From Salibaculum griseiflavum (GTDB lineage Bacteria; Pseudomonadota; Alphaproteobacteria; Rhodobacterales; Rhodobacteraceae): a DNA stretch of 64,000 nucleotides. Below, in pieces: positions 23,492 through 33,484 of the stretch. The notes under the pieces were generated by a model that did no database searches, was not told where the DNA came from, and was given only the letters and a program-made list of their open reading frames with translations. Within the stretch, counting starts at the first letter, position 1; every line of letters starts with the position of its first letter. The position numbers were made by a program, and so were the translations under genes. The stretch lies in assembly GCF_003129565.1 (NCBI RefSeq), contig NZ_QETF01000003.1, positions 62,001 to 126,000 of the forward strand. Direction: 5' to 3'.

Positions 23492-24730
23492 ATGAGTAGT
23501 GCAATGCTGCAGCCAGACCCACAACCGATCACGGCATGCACCGTGAGTCGTGACGTGCAGAATTTCGACCTGCTCATCGAGGATATGGAAAGCTGCATGG
23601 GCGAAAGCTGGGGCGACCTGGGCTTCGAAGACGCTCTGGCCTTCCTCGAACAACCCGAAGCCGACGAACTGGAGTTCCTGGCCATCGCTCTCGACGAGGA
23701 GGATGAAGGCGATATCGGCCTCATCGTCGATATCGTCCGGGCCGCCAAGACCCGTTCGATCCGTATCATCATCATCATCGGCGAAGAGGTCTCGCCGGCA
23801 TCCTTGCACATGCTGCTGCGCGAGGGCGGCGACGAGTTCGTTCCCTACCCGCTTCCCGAAGGCGAATTGGCCCAGGCGATTGAGCGGGTTCTCGCCCCGC
23901 CGGAACCGCCCGCGCCCGAAAACACGCCCGTTCTCAAGGCAACCGACGACCGAAGCGGCGTCGTGATCCCGATCCAGGGCATGGCCGGCGGAACCGGAGC
24001 CACCACACTTGCGGTCAACCTGGCCTGGGAGCTTGCCAATGCCGACAAGAACAAGCCGCCGCGGGTCTGTCTGATCGACCTGGACTTCCAGTTCGGCAGC
24101 ACCTCGACTTTCCTTGACCTGCCGCGCCGCGAATCCGTGTTCGAGCTACTGCAGGACACCGAGGCCATGGACAGCGAAAGCTTCATGCAGGCCCTGCTGG
24201 GTTTCGAGGAAAAGCTGCATGTCCTGACCGCGCCGACGGACCTGATCCCGCTGGACCTTGTCACCTCCGAGGATATCAACCGGCTGATCGAGACCGCCCG
24301 GGTGAATTTCGACTACGTCGTGATCGACATGCCCAAGACCTTTGTGGAGTGGACCGAGACCGTGTTGAACGCGGCGCATGTCTTCTTCGCGACGCTGGAG
24401 CTGGACATGCGCTCGGCCCAGAACACGCTCCGGGTCAAGCGCGCGCTACAGGCGGAACAGCTGCCCTTCGAGAAGCTGCGTTTCGTTCTGAACCGCGCAC
24501 CAAAATTCACCGACCTGAACGGCAAGAGCCGGATCAAGCGACTGTCGGAAAGCCTTGGCATTTCGATCGAGGTGCGGTTGCCCGATGGCGGCCGACCCGT
24601 GGCGCAGAACGCCGATCACGGCGTGCCCCTCGCCGAAGGCCTCGCGAAGAACCCGTTGCGCAAGGAAATCCTCAAGCTCGCCACGTCGGTGCACGAACAC
24701 AACGTGTCCGAGGACGCGGCAACCGCATAA
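23492..24730 (+). CDS. cpaE: Tad pilus assembly ATPase-like protein CpaE/TadZ
   Basis: ParA/MinD-superfamily protein that localises the Tad machine. The 412-residue protein has an N-terminal receiver-like domain (about 1-130, acidic, with LIVDIVRAAKTRSIRIIIII) and a P-loop domain starting ~150: VVIPIQGMAGGTGATTLAVN, CLIDLDFQFGSTSTFLDLP, YVVIDMPKTFVEWTETVLNA. The deviant Walker A motif reads AGGTGATT, so both signature lysines (KGGxGKT) are absent. This agrees with TadZ-type atypical ATPases but suggests weak or no hydrolysis. cpaF follows after 12 bases. Confidence 0.93.
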   Translation: MSSAMLQPDPQPITACTVSRDVQNFDLLIEDMESCMGESWGDLGFEDALAFLEQPEADELEFLAIALDEEDEGDIGLIVDIVRAAKTRSIRIIIIIGEEVSPASLHMLLREGGDEFVPYPLPEGELAQAIERVLAPPEPPAPENTPVLKATDDRSGVVIPIQGMAGGTGATTLAVNLAWELANADKNKPPRVCLIDLDFQFGSTSTFLDLPRRESVFELLQDTEAMDSESFMQALLGFEEKLHVLTAPTDLIPLDLVTSEDINRLIETARVNFDYVVIDMPKTFVEWTETVLNAAHVFFATLELDMRSAQNTLRVKRALQAEQLPFEKLRFVLNRAPKFTDLNGKSRIKRLSESLGISIEVRLPDGGRPVAQNADHGVPLAEGLAKNPLRKEILKLATSVHEHNVSEDAATA

Positions 24731-24742
24731 GGAGCCCGCCAG

Positions 24743-26188
<1,446 letters not shown>

Positions 26189-26189
26189 C

Positions 26190-27158
26190 ATGACCATCTC
26201 AGCAGAACCGATAATCTACGGCCTGATCTTCATCTCGATCCTTGTCCTGGTGAACGGCATCTACCTTGTCGCCTTCGGCAAATCGATCAGCCTCAACAAC
26301 CGGGTCAATCGCCGGCTGGAAATGCTGGAGAAGGGCAACAACCGCGAGGAGGTGCTCGAACAACTCCGCAAGGAGATGACCCAGCACCTGCAGAGCCAGA
26401 AGATCCCGCTCTATTCGTTGCTGGCGACCAAGGCGCAGAAAGCCAATATCGCCTTCACCCCGGCTCAGTTGATGATCCTCATGGGCGTGCTGTCGGGGGT
26501 GGCGTTCTTTGCACTGACCTTCGGGACCACCGCAGCGGCACCGGTTCGTGTGGCTGTTGCTATCGCCATGGGTGTGGGCAGTGTCTACGTGTGGATCAAT
26601 TCCAAGGCCAAGAAACGGATGTCGATGCTGGAAGAGCAGCTTCCGGACGCGGTCGAACTTATGGTGCGCAGCCTGCGTGTCGGTCACCCGTTCAGCTCTG
26701 CCGTGGCCATCGTGGCCAAGGAAGTGCCCGATCCGCTGGGCTCGGAAATGGGTGTGATCTCGGACGAGGCCGCCTATGGCCGCGACATGGGCGATACGCT
26801 CAAGGCCATGGCCGAACGCATCGACATGCAGGACTTGCGCTTCCTGGCCGTGGCGGTCGCGATCCAGCAGCAGGCGGGTGGCAACCTGGCCGAAATCCTG
26901 GACGGCTTGGCCAAGGTGATCCGGGCCCGGTTCAAGCTGTTCCGCCGGGTCAAGGCCATCACCGCCGAGGCGAAATGGTCGGGCATGTTCCTGTCCGGCT
27001 TTCCCATCGTGGCACTGGTCATGATCAACGTGATCCAGCCCAACTACTATGACGACGTGCGCGAAACGTCGGCCTTCATCCCGGCTGCCCTTGTCGTGGC
27101 CGGTTTCCTGGTGGCCAACGTGATCGTCATGCGCCGGCTCGTGAATATCAAGGTCTGA
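26190..27158 (+). CDS. tadB: Tad pilus inner-membrane platform protein TadB
   Basis: A type II secretion F-domain protein of 322 residues with about four membrane helices: one N-terminal (LIFISILVLVNGIYLVAFG), a pair before the F domain, and C-terminal SGFPIVALVMINVIQPNYY and FIPAALVVAGFLVANVIVM. The T2SSF region is LPDAVELMVRSLRVGHPFSS followed by LRFLAVAVAIQQQAGGNLAE. It starts one base after cpaF, so it is cotranscribed. It forms the membrane platform with TadC. Confidence 0.95.
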   Translation: MTISAEPIIYGLIFISILVLVNGIYLVAFGKSISLNNRVNRRLEMLEKGNNREEVLEQLRKEMTQHLQSQKIPLYSLLATKAQKANIAFTPAQLMILMGVLSGVAFFALTFGTTAAAPVRVAVAIAMGVGSVYVWINSKAKKRMSMLEEQLPDAVELMVRSLRVGHPFSSAVAIVAKEVPDPLGSEMGVISDEAAYGRDMGDTLKAMAERIDMQDLRFLAVAVAIQQQAGGNLAEILDGLAKVIRARFKLFRRVKAITAEAKWSGMFLSGFPIVALVMINVIQPNYYDDVRETSAFIPAALVVAGFLVANVIVMRRLVNIKV

Positions 27159-27166
27159 GGTCCCCC

Positions 27167-28147
27167 ATGCAGATTCTCGACACCATCAACCAAATGCTGA
27201 TCGACATGCTGGGCCCGTTCGGGCCACTCATGGTCATCGGCATGCTGGGGGTCCTGCTGATCCTGCTGGTCCTGCCGACCCTACTGAAGAAGGAAGAGGA
27301 CCCGCTTGAGAAACTCAAATCCGCCAACCAGGCCGCCATGGTCGCCAAGGAAGGCACCAAGCTGCGCATGGGCGGTGGCAAGGACAAGCTGGAGAAATAT
27401 TCCAACTTCCTTGAACCCCAGGACCAGGAGGAATTCTCCTCGATCCAGCTCAAACTCGTCCAGGCAGGCTATCGCAGCAAGAACGCCGTGCGCATGTACC
27501 ACTTCGCACAGTTCGCCCTCGGGATCGGTCTGCTGGTTCTCGGCGTGGCGTATGCGATCTACTCCTCCTCGACGGGCGATCCTACGACGAGGACCACGAT
27601 CCTTTCCATCCTTCTGCCGGGCGTCGTGGGCTACATGCTGCCCAAATACTGGGTCAACCGGCGCCAGCAGGAACGCCAGGAACAGATGGTCAACGGTTTT
27701 CCGGACAGCCTCGACATGATGCTTGTCTGCGTCGAGGCGGGTCAGTCGCTGGACCAGGCCATCATCCGTGTGTCGCGCGAACTTGAATCGGGCTTTCCCG
27801 CCCTGGCCGAGGAATACAAGATCGTTGCCAACGAAATGAAAGCCGGCAAGGACAAGACCCAAGTGCTTCGCGACATGTCCGAACGCGCGGGCGTGCCCGA
27901 TATCGCCAGTTTCGTCACCGTGCTGATCCAGTCCCAGCAATTCGGCACCTCGATTGCCGAGGCGCTGCGGGTCTTCTCGTCCGAGATGCGCGACAAGCGC
28001 GTCATGCGGGCCGAGGAAAAGGCGAACACCCTGCCCACCAAGATGACACTGGCGACGATGATGCTGACCGTGCCGCCGCTTTTGATCATCCTGATCGGCC
28101 CGTCGGTCTACAACATCTACATCACGCTCTCGAACGCCAACTTCTGA
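27167..28147 (+). CDS. tadC: Tad pilus inner-membrane platform protein TadC
   Basis: The second T2SSF-domain platform protein (326 residues). Membrane helices are at the N-terminus (GPLMVIGMLGVLLILLVLPT), at FAQFALGIGLLVLGVAYAIY, and at the C-terminus (MTLATMMLTVPPLLIILIGP). The F domain contains FPDSLDMMLVCVEAGQSLDQ and VTVLIQSQQFGTSIAEALRV. It is eight bases downstream of tadB and followed by a strong terminator, which closes the cpaE-cpaF-tadB-tadC transcript. Confidence 0.95.
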   Translation: MQILDTINQMLIDMLGPFGPLMVIGMLGVLLILLVLPTLLKKEEDPLEKLKSANQAAMVAKEGTKLRMGGGKDKLEKYSNFLEPQDQEEFSSIQLKLVQAGYRSKNAVRMYHFAQFALGIGLLVLGVAYAIYSSSTGDPTTRTTILSILLPGVVGYMLPKYWVNRRQQERQEQMVNGFPDSLDMMLVCVEAGQSLDQAIIRVSRELESGFPALAEEYKIVANEMKAGKDKTQVLRDMSERAGVPDIASFVTVLIQSQQFGTSIAEALRVFSSEMRDKRVMRAEEKANTLPTKMTLATMMLTVPPLLIILIGPSVYNIYITLSNANF

Positions 28148-28165
28148 GGGATGCCACACGTGGCA

Positions 28166-28192
28166 AAAACCGCCCGGTCACCGGGCGGTTTT
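28166..28192 (+). terminator. Rho-independent terminator after tadC
   Basis: AAAACCGCCCGG (28166-28177) pairs with CCGGGCGGTTTT (28181-28192) around loop TCA. The T-run at the end is clear in the plus direction. Confidence 0.88.
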
Positions 28193-28287
28193 CCCGTGAC
28201 GCCGATATTTTCTTGAACAAGCAGGCGCTTTGGGCGACCCATTGGGCAACAAGAAGACAAGAGCAGACAGGCCAAGTAGCCCACACC

Positions 28288-28848
28288 ATGACGCGCCGCG
28301 CCCTCTGGATCATCGCCCTTTTCTGCGCCCTCGCGGCATGCGGCCCTCGTGGCTTCACGCCGACGGGCGAACGGGTCTTCGCGCCCGGCGTTGCCGGAGA
28401 AGCGGATGTCGATGGGCTGACCGTTGGCCACAGGCTCATGGCCGCGGGCGAATTCGAACTGGCCCTTCAAGCCTATACGCGCGCCGCCGGACGCCAAGGG
28501 CTGAACGTGGACACCTTGTCGGCGCTGGGGTCGGCCAACCTGCGTCTGGGCCGTCTGAACCAGGCCGAAGACCTCTTGCGCCGCGCCGTCGAGGAGGACG
28601 CGAGCTTCGTCCCCGCATGGAACAATCTTGGCGTCATCCTGATGGAACGCGGAGAAATTGCCGAGGCGGCCCAGATTTTTCGTCGCGCCTATGCAACGGA
28701 TAACGGCGATTCCGACCTGATTCGGGATAACTTGCGCTTGGCACTCGCAAAATTGGAAAACCCCGGCTATTCTGTCGTCCAAGAGAACGAACAGTTCCAA
28801 CTGGTTCGACGCGGCACCGGGGATTACCTGCTGCTGGGCGAACCCTAG
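28288..28848 (+). CDS. tadD: TPR lipoprotein of the Tad locus (TadD-like)
   Basis: A 186-residue lipoprotein starting MTRRALWIIALFCALAACGP, with lipobox LAAC at residues 14-17 and tetratricopeptide repeats (LMAAGEFELALQAYTRAAGR, ALGSANLRLGRLNQAEDLLR, WNNLGVILMERGEIAEAAQI). I chose the ATG at 28288 because it gives the lipoprotein signal; an earlier in-frame start adds an unrelated leader. TadD-type TPR lipoproteins help the secretin assemble in the outer membrane. A second, longer TPR lipoprotein follows 29 bases later. Confidence 0.88.
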   Translation: MTRRALWIIALFCALAACGPRGFTPTGERVFAPGVAGEADVDGLTVGHRLMAAGEFELALQAYTRAAGRQGLNVDTLSALGSANLRLGRLNQAEDLLRRAVEEDASFVPAWNNLGVILMERGEIAEAAQIFRRAYATDNGDSDLIRDNLRLALAKLENPGYSVVQENEQFQLVRRGTGDYLLLGEP

Positions 28849-28877
28849 AGGCAAGAGCAGCAAAAGGACGCAAAACC

Positions 28878-29735
28878 ATGCGCCACCCCATCCTTTTCTC
28901 CGCGGCCCTGTTGGGAGCGATGTCACTGGCAGCCTGCGAACGTTCCGGCGAGGCCCAGGTCAACCGCGCTCTGCAGGACGTGAATGTCGTCGACGAAACA
29001 AACCTCAACGATGTGATGCTGACGGTCGGCGACCCCGATGAGGCAGTGAACTACTTTTCCCGCGCCAGCGCCAACGATCCCGGCCGGATCGACCTGATGC
29101 GCGGCTTGGCGAAATCCCTCGTTCGGGCGCGAGACTATGACCGCGCGGTGGCCGCTTGGACGGACGTGACCGACCATGAGGACAGCGGCCTCGACGACCA
29201 GGTCGACCTGGCCGATGCGCTGATCCGCACGAACCAGTGGGACCGGGCCGAACAGGTTCTGGACGCGATCCCGCCCACGCACGAGACCTATGAACGCTAC
29301 CGCCTTGAAGCGATGGTCGCTGACAGCAACGAAGAATGGGACAACGCCGACAGCTTCTACGAAACCGCTGCAGGCCTGACGACCCGCCCGGCTGGTGTTC
29401 TGAACAACTGGGGGTTTTCCAAGCTGACTCGCGGCGACTATTCCGGGGCCGAAGAGCTGTTCCTGGATGCCATCCAGAACGACCGGGACCTGTTCACAGC
29501 CAAGAACAACCTGGTCATGGCCCGCGGCGCGCAGCGCAATTACGATCTGCCCGTCATTCCCATGACCCAGATCGAACGGGCGCAACTTCTGCACACGATG
29601 GCCCTGACAGCGATCAAGCAGAACGACGTGACGATCGGGCGCGGCCTGCTGCGCGAGGCGATCGACACCCACCCGCAGCATTTCGAGGCCGCGGCGCGGT
29701 CGCTTCGGGCGCTCGAAGACAACGTGACGAACTGA
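28878..29735 (+). CDS. second TPR lipoprotein of the Tad locus
   Basis: A 285-residue protein MRHPILFSAALLGAMSLAAC with the lipobox Cys at residue 20, followed by TPR-like helices (AVNYFSRASANDPGRIDLMR, LVRARDYDRAVAAWTDV, LLNNWGFSKLTRGDYSGAEE-type segments). It probably works with the shorter TadD-like protein as a paired pilotin or scaffold for the secretin. The prepilin peptidase gene starts five bases after its stop, so the two are likely cotranscribed. Confidence 0.85.
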   Translation: MRHPILFSAALLGAMSLAACERSGEAQVNRALQDVNVVDETNLNDVMLTVGDPDEAVNYFSRASANDPGRIDLMRGLAKSLVRARDYDRAVAAWTDVTDHEDSGLDDQVDLADALIRTNQWDRAEQVLDAIPPTHETYERYRLEAMVADSNEEWDNADSFYETAAGLTTRPAGVLNNWGFSKLTRGDYSGAEELFLDAIQNDRDLFTAKNNLVMARGAQRNYDLPVIPMTQIERAQLLHTMALTAIKQNDVTIGRGLLREAIDTHPQHFEAAARSLRALEDNVTN

Positions 29736-29739
29736 TCTC

Positions 29740-30246
29740 GTGGTCGAGACATCCCTGACCGCGACCCAGGCCGCCTGGTTCCTGCCTTTCGTCGCGCCCG
29801 TGTGCCTCTATGTCGCCTGGAACGACCTGCGCGCGATGAAAATCCCCACCTGGTCCACGGACCTGCTGGCGCTCATCTTCGTTGTGGTGGGCATCTTCCT
29901 GATGCCGTTCTGGCCCGACTACGTCATGCGCTTCGCGCATTTCGGGGTGGTACTGGTCATCGGCATGGCGCTGAACGCGATCGGCGCAATGGGGGCTGGA
30001 GACAGCAAGTTCATCGCCTCGGCCGCGCCCTTCGTGGCCCTGCAAGACGCCTGGGCCGTGCTGTTCCTGCTGGCGACCAGTTTCATCGCGGCCTTCGCCG
30101 TGCATCGCCTTTGCCGGGCCATCCCCGCCATTCGCAACCTGGTTCCCGATTGGCAAAGCTGGACGGAAAAGCGACGCTTTCCCATGGGGTTCCCGCTGGG
30201 CGTGACGCTGATCCTGTACCTCGCTCACCCGTTGATCCAGGGCTAG
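29740..30246 (+). CDS. cpaA: Tad prepilin peptidase CpaA/TadV (A24 family)
   Basis: Inner-membrane aspartic peptidase that removes the Flp prepilin leader after Gly14. The 168-residue protein is a short A24 form without the N-methyltransferase domain. The two catalytic aspartates are D29 in YVAWNDLRAMKIPTW and D88 in the GxGD motif NAIGAMGAGDSKFIASAAP. About five membrane helices are predicted. The start is GTG at 29740, five bases after the TPR gene. Confidence 0.92.
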   Translation: MVETSLTATQAAWFLPFVAPVCLYVAWNDLRAMKIPTWSTDLLALIFVVVGIFLMPFWPDYVMRFAHFGVVLVIGMALNAIGAMGAGDSKFIASAAPFVALQDAWAVLFLLATSFIAAFAVHRLCRAIPAIRNLVPDWQSWTEKRRFPMGFPLGVTLILYLAHPLIQG

Positions 30247-30250
30247 CCGG

Positions 30251-31879
30251 TCAGCCCTTCGAATAGAGGATGTAGAGGGGTGTCCGCCGGATCTCGACCA
30301 GATCCTCGGCGCCCTGTTCCTCGATCTGGCTCAGGATACGGGCCTGCACATCGGGCACGACCGGGCAAAGCGGGATAAGCAGGTAATCGGCATCGGCCCA
30401 TCCGGGCAAGCCGCCGTAATACCACGGCGCCCCGCCCTGCATCGGTTCCAAGTCGCCGAATAGCCAATGAGAGCTGAAAATGTCGGCCGCGAAGAGGCTC
30501 TTGCCCGCGGCCAACCCGGCCTCTTCGAGGTCACGCACAATTGCGTCCATGACCGACGGCAGGCCCAGTTCGACCGAGCAATGATCGAAGGTCTCACCCC
30601 GGAACCTGGGGAGGGCGGTGTCATCTTCGGGCGGGCGGGTCCTTTCCAGCATCGTTCCGGGCCCGTCCAATGCCACCCGCGCAAAGACACGCTCCACCCT
30701 CAGCTTGGTGGAATGCAGGTCGGAATGCACCCCGCCCCGCGGCAGGAGCGGCGTGTAGTCCGCCGTGTCGAGCTTGAAATGGCGCAGGGGACTGTAAGCC
30801 AGGTTGAAGAAGGACGGCGCCGACAGGGCCAGCGCCATTGCGGCTGTCACAGCCAGAGCCTCTCGAAGTGGCCAGCCAAAACCATTGCGCATGACCTTGT
30901 CGGCCCCCGGCCGCAACGCCAGAAGCAGCACCGCCAGAAGTATCAGCCACTGCGGGTCGTTGCCGAAATTCTGATAGGTGACATAAATGAACCCCGGCAA
31001 CAGCAGCAGCAGGACCAGGCCTCCGGTGTCGACCCGGGCCTGCCGTAACAGGATCACGCCCGCGACGGCCAGAAGCGATCCACCGATATAGGCCGGGGCA
31101 CCCATGATGGCGGTCAGGGGGTCGCCCGGAGCGGCACGGATCTCGGACCCGGCCACGGTTGCCAGATCACCCAGATAGGCCAGCCAGAAATCAAAACCGA
31201 CGAAGGCGGTAATGACCAGGGCGGCAAATGCGCCTGTCAAAACGGCCCAGCCCAGCGCGCGGCGCTGTTCGGTCAGCAGCAGCGCCACCACCACGGGCAG
31301 CGCGAAGGCCGCGAAATAGGTGACCTTGATCATCACCATGATCACCATCATCAGGCCGATGATCACGCCATCGACGAGGCCGGAGCGCGGATGCACCGGA
31401 GGGATCAGGGCGGCCAGAATGGCCACGAAGGCCGCGGCCCAGGCCAACCGGTTGTAATGCATGGAGATGGAAACACTGCGCTGCGCCTCGCCATGGACAA
31501 GCGCCAGAAGAAGCACCATGACGACCGCCCCGAAAAGCAGCGCGGTGTTTGGGCTGAGCCGGCTGGACGCAACCCAGACCACGATGGGCAGGAACACCGC
31601 GGCCACGATGACCTGGGACCAGAGGATCGCCATCCCGACCCCCAGCCCGGCCTCGACCAGCAGAGCGATGGGCCAGAAGGCCAGCGCGCCGATGGGCGTC
31701 ATGAAATCGAGATGCGGGAGTTGCCCGTCGGCCATACGGAAGACGATTTGCATCAGGTGCAGCGTGTCGCCCTCATGCTTGCCGATATAGAGTCCCCCCT
31801 TGAGCAGCGCCGCGCCGCCCAAGAGAACCAAGATACCCATGAGAAACGCCGTCAAAACGACTGGATTGGGTCTGCTCAT
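30251..31879 (-). CDS. polytopic membrane protein, GT-C glycosyltransferase-like
   Basis: A 542-residue protein with about ten to twelve membrane helices and a soluble C-terminal domain of about 160 residues (HSTKLRVERVFARV, CSVELGLPSVMDAIVRDLEE, LVEIRRTPLYILYSKG). The first extracytoplasmic loop has KHEGDTLHLMQIVFRMADGQ, then LPHLDFMTPIGAL. This is the ...EGD...G.LPH.DF..P.G layout seen in GT-C polyprenyl-phosphate-dependent glycosyltransferases. I chose the ATG at 31879; earlier in-frame codons precede it. It is convergent with cpaA and divergent from the AAA ATPase, inside the pilus locus. Function as a pentosyltransferase is inferred from the lipid-linked pentose genes nearby; the family is not firmly recognised. 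Confidence 0.7.
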   Translation of the reverse strand: MSRPNPVVLTAFLMGILVLLGGAALLKGGLYIGKHEGDTLHLMQIVFRMADGQLPHLDFMTPIGALAFWPIALLVEAGLGVGMAILWSQVIVAAVFLPIVVWVASSRLSPNTALLFGAVVMVLLLALVHGEAQRSVSISMHYNRLAWAAAFVAILAALIPPVHPRSGLVDGVIIGLMMVIMVMIKVTYFAAFALPVVVALLLTEQRRALGWAVLTGAFAALVITAFVGFDFWLAYLGDLATVAGSEIRAAPGDPLTAIMGAPAYIGGSLLAVAGVILLRQARVDTGGLVLLLLLPGFIYVTYQNFGNDPQWLILLAVLLLALRPGADKVMRNGFGWPLREALAVTAAMALALSAPSFFNLAYSPLRHFKLDTADYTPLLPRGGVHSDLHSTKLRVERVFARVALDGPGTMLERTRPPEDDTALPRFRGETFDHCSVELGLPSVMDAIVRDLEEAGLAAGKSLFAADIFSSHWLFGDLEPMQGGAPWYYGGLPGWADADYLLIPLCPVVPDVQARILSQIEEQGAEDLVEIRRTPLYILYSKG

Positions 31880-32025
31880 GCCTGCCTCTGGAACCTGTTT
31901 GTCCCTTTTTTCGCCACAATACTGCGGCACAAAGCCGATCATAGCCCCTTGGCGGCCAGATGCCGGAATAACCGGCCAGCGCGGCCTATGGGCCACAAAT
32001 GCAACGGGAATGCGAGCAGACCGCC

Positions 32026-33336
32026 ATGAACATGCAAAACCCCAACGTTGTCGCCCCGCCTGCGCCGAAATCGCTCGAAGCGATGCGCCTGCCGCTGGTC
32101 ATGATGCGGGATATCGTCCTGAAAACCATGTTCCGCAAGAACGCGGACACGGTATCGGTTCTTTCCCGCGCCATCTGCCTGCCGATCCCGGTGACGCAAG
32201 AACTTGTGGACCTTGCGCGCAGCCAGAAACTTCTGGAATCGACCGGCACGCTCCATGCCAACTCGGGCGGCGAGATGGGCTACCAGCTGACCGATGCGGG
32301 CAAGGCGCGCGCGCTGGATGCGCTGGCACAGTCCGAATATTACGGTGCCATGCCTGTCCCGCTTGAAGTCTATGCCGAACAGGTCAAGCGCCAGTCGATC
32401 CGCAACATCCAGGTCACCCGCGACCAGTTGACCTCGGCCATGGGACATCTGATCCTGCCACCGGACCTGCTGGACCAGCTTGGGCCGGCGGTGTCCTCGG
32501 GCCGGTCGATCCTGATGTATGGCCCGCCGGGCAACGGGAAATCCTCGATCTCGAACGGAATCCGTGACGCGCTGGGGGACAAGATCTACATCCCCCGCGC
32601 CATCGAATATGCCGGCCAGGTCATCACCGTCTATGACCCGATCGTGCATTCCGCCGCCGAGGAAGAGGTGGACGACCCCAATTCCCTGCGCCGCACCTCG
32701 GGGCGGTTCGATACACGCTACGTGCGCTGCGAGCGGCCGACCGTGATCACCGGCGGTGAACTATCGCTGTCGATGCTGGACCTTGTCTACAACCCCACCG
32801 CCCGGACCTACCAGGCGCCTTTGCAGCTGAAGTCCTCTGGCGGGGTTTTCATCGTGGACGACCTTGGCCGCCAGGAAGAGCCGCCGCAGAAACTGGTCAA
32901 CCGCTGGATCGTGCCGCTGGAAGAAAGCCGCGACATCCTGGCCCTGCAGTCGGGCGAAAAGTTCGAGGTGCCCTTCGACACGCTGGTGATCTTCTCGACC
33001 AACTTCCACCCCAACGACATCTTCGACAAGGCGGCGTTGCGCCGGATCTTCTTCAAGATCAAGATCGACGGCCCCAGCCAGGAGGATTTCCTGAAGATTT
33101 TCGCCCTGGTCGCCCGCAAGAAGGGCATGCCGCTGGACGAGGAATCTCTGGTCTACCTGTTGCAGGAAAAATATCCGACCATCGACAACGTCTACGCCAA
33201 CTACCAGCCGATCTTCCTGATCGACCAGATCATTTCGATCTGCGAGTTCGAGGGCATCCCCTACCAGATGCGCCCGGACCTCATCGACCGGGCCTGGGCG
33301 AACATGTTCGTCAAGGAAGAGGAAATCGTGCACTGA
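32026..33336 (+). CDS. AAA-family ATPase of the Tad locus
   Basis: A 436-residue protein with an N-terminal winged-helix-like domain (about 20-120: VLSRAICLPIPVTQELVDLA, YQLTDAGKARALDALAQSEY). An AAA core follows with Walker A LMYGPPGNGKSSISNGI, Walker B GVFIVDDLGRQEEPPQKLVN and a sensor region LVIFSTNFHPNDIFDKAALR. It is a familiar neighbour of tad genes in Rhodobacteraceae but has no assigned step in pilus assembly that I know of. The ATG at 32026 is used; a second ATG is six bases later. A role in regulating the locus is possible but unproven. Confidence 0.85.
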   Translation: MNMQNPNVVAPPAPKSLEAMRLPLVMMRDIVLKTMFRKNADTVSVLSRAICLPIPVTQELVDLARSQKLLESTGTLHANSGGEMGYQLTDAGKARALDALAQSEYYGAMPVPLEVYAEQVKRQSIRNIQVTRDQLTSAMGHLILPPDLLDQLGPAVSSGRSILMYGPPGNGKSSISNGIRDALGDKIYIPRAIEYAGQVITVYDPIVHSAAEEEVDDPNSLRRTSGRFDTRYVRCERPTVITGGELSLSMLDLVYNPTARTYQAPLQLKSSGGVFIVDDLGRQEEPPQKLVNRWIVPLEESRDILALQSGEKFEVPFDTLVIFSTNFHPNDIFDKAALRRIFFKIKIDGPSQEDFLKIFALVARKKGMPLDEESLVYLLQEKYPTIDNVYANYQPIFLIDQIISICEFEGIPYQMRPDLIDRAWANMFVKEEEIVH

Positions 33337-33342
33337 CTTTCG

Positions 33343-33369
33343 GATCGGACGGGCGTTGCCCGTCCGATC
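33343..33369 (+). terminator. strong hairpin after the AAA ATPase gene
   Basis: GATCGGACGGGC (33343-33354) pairs perfectly with GCCCGTCCGATC (33358-33369) with a three-base loop. No T-run follows; the dispersed double-hairpin repeat begins five bases later, so three hairpins stand in a row. Confidence 0.65.
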
Positions 33370-33373
33370 AAGC

Positions 33374-33439
33374 GGGGGGCGCTGCCCCCCGTCGCGCGGG
33401 CCGCGCGACTCCCCCCGCGGTATTTTTGACCCAAAGAAG
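33374..33439 (+). repeat. dispersed intergenic double-hairpin repeat, copy 1
   Basis: Two adjacent perfect hairpins, GGGGGGC-GCT-GCCCCCC (33374-33390) and GTCGCGCG-GGC-CGCGCGAC (33391-33409), are followed by a conserved tail TCCCCCCGCGGTATTTTTGA then CCCAAAGAAG. A second copy with the same order lies at 60028-60092 on the minus strand. Both sit directly downstream of a gene in reading direction. It looks like a REP-type element or a compound terminator. Confidence 0.8.
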
Positions 33440-33484
33440 CCGGGCGCGCTGGCGAAGGCCGGCGCGGCGGACTAGCTTCGGATC

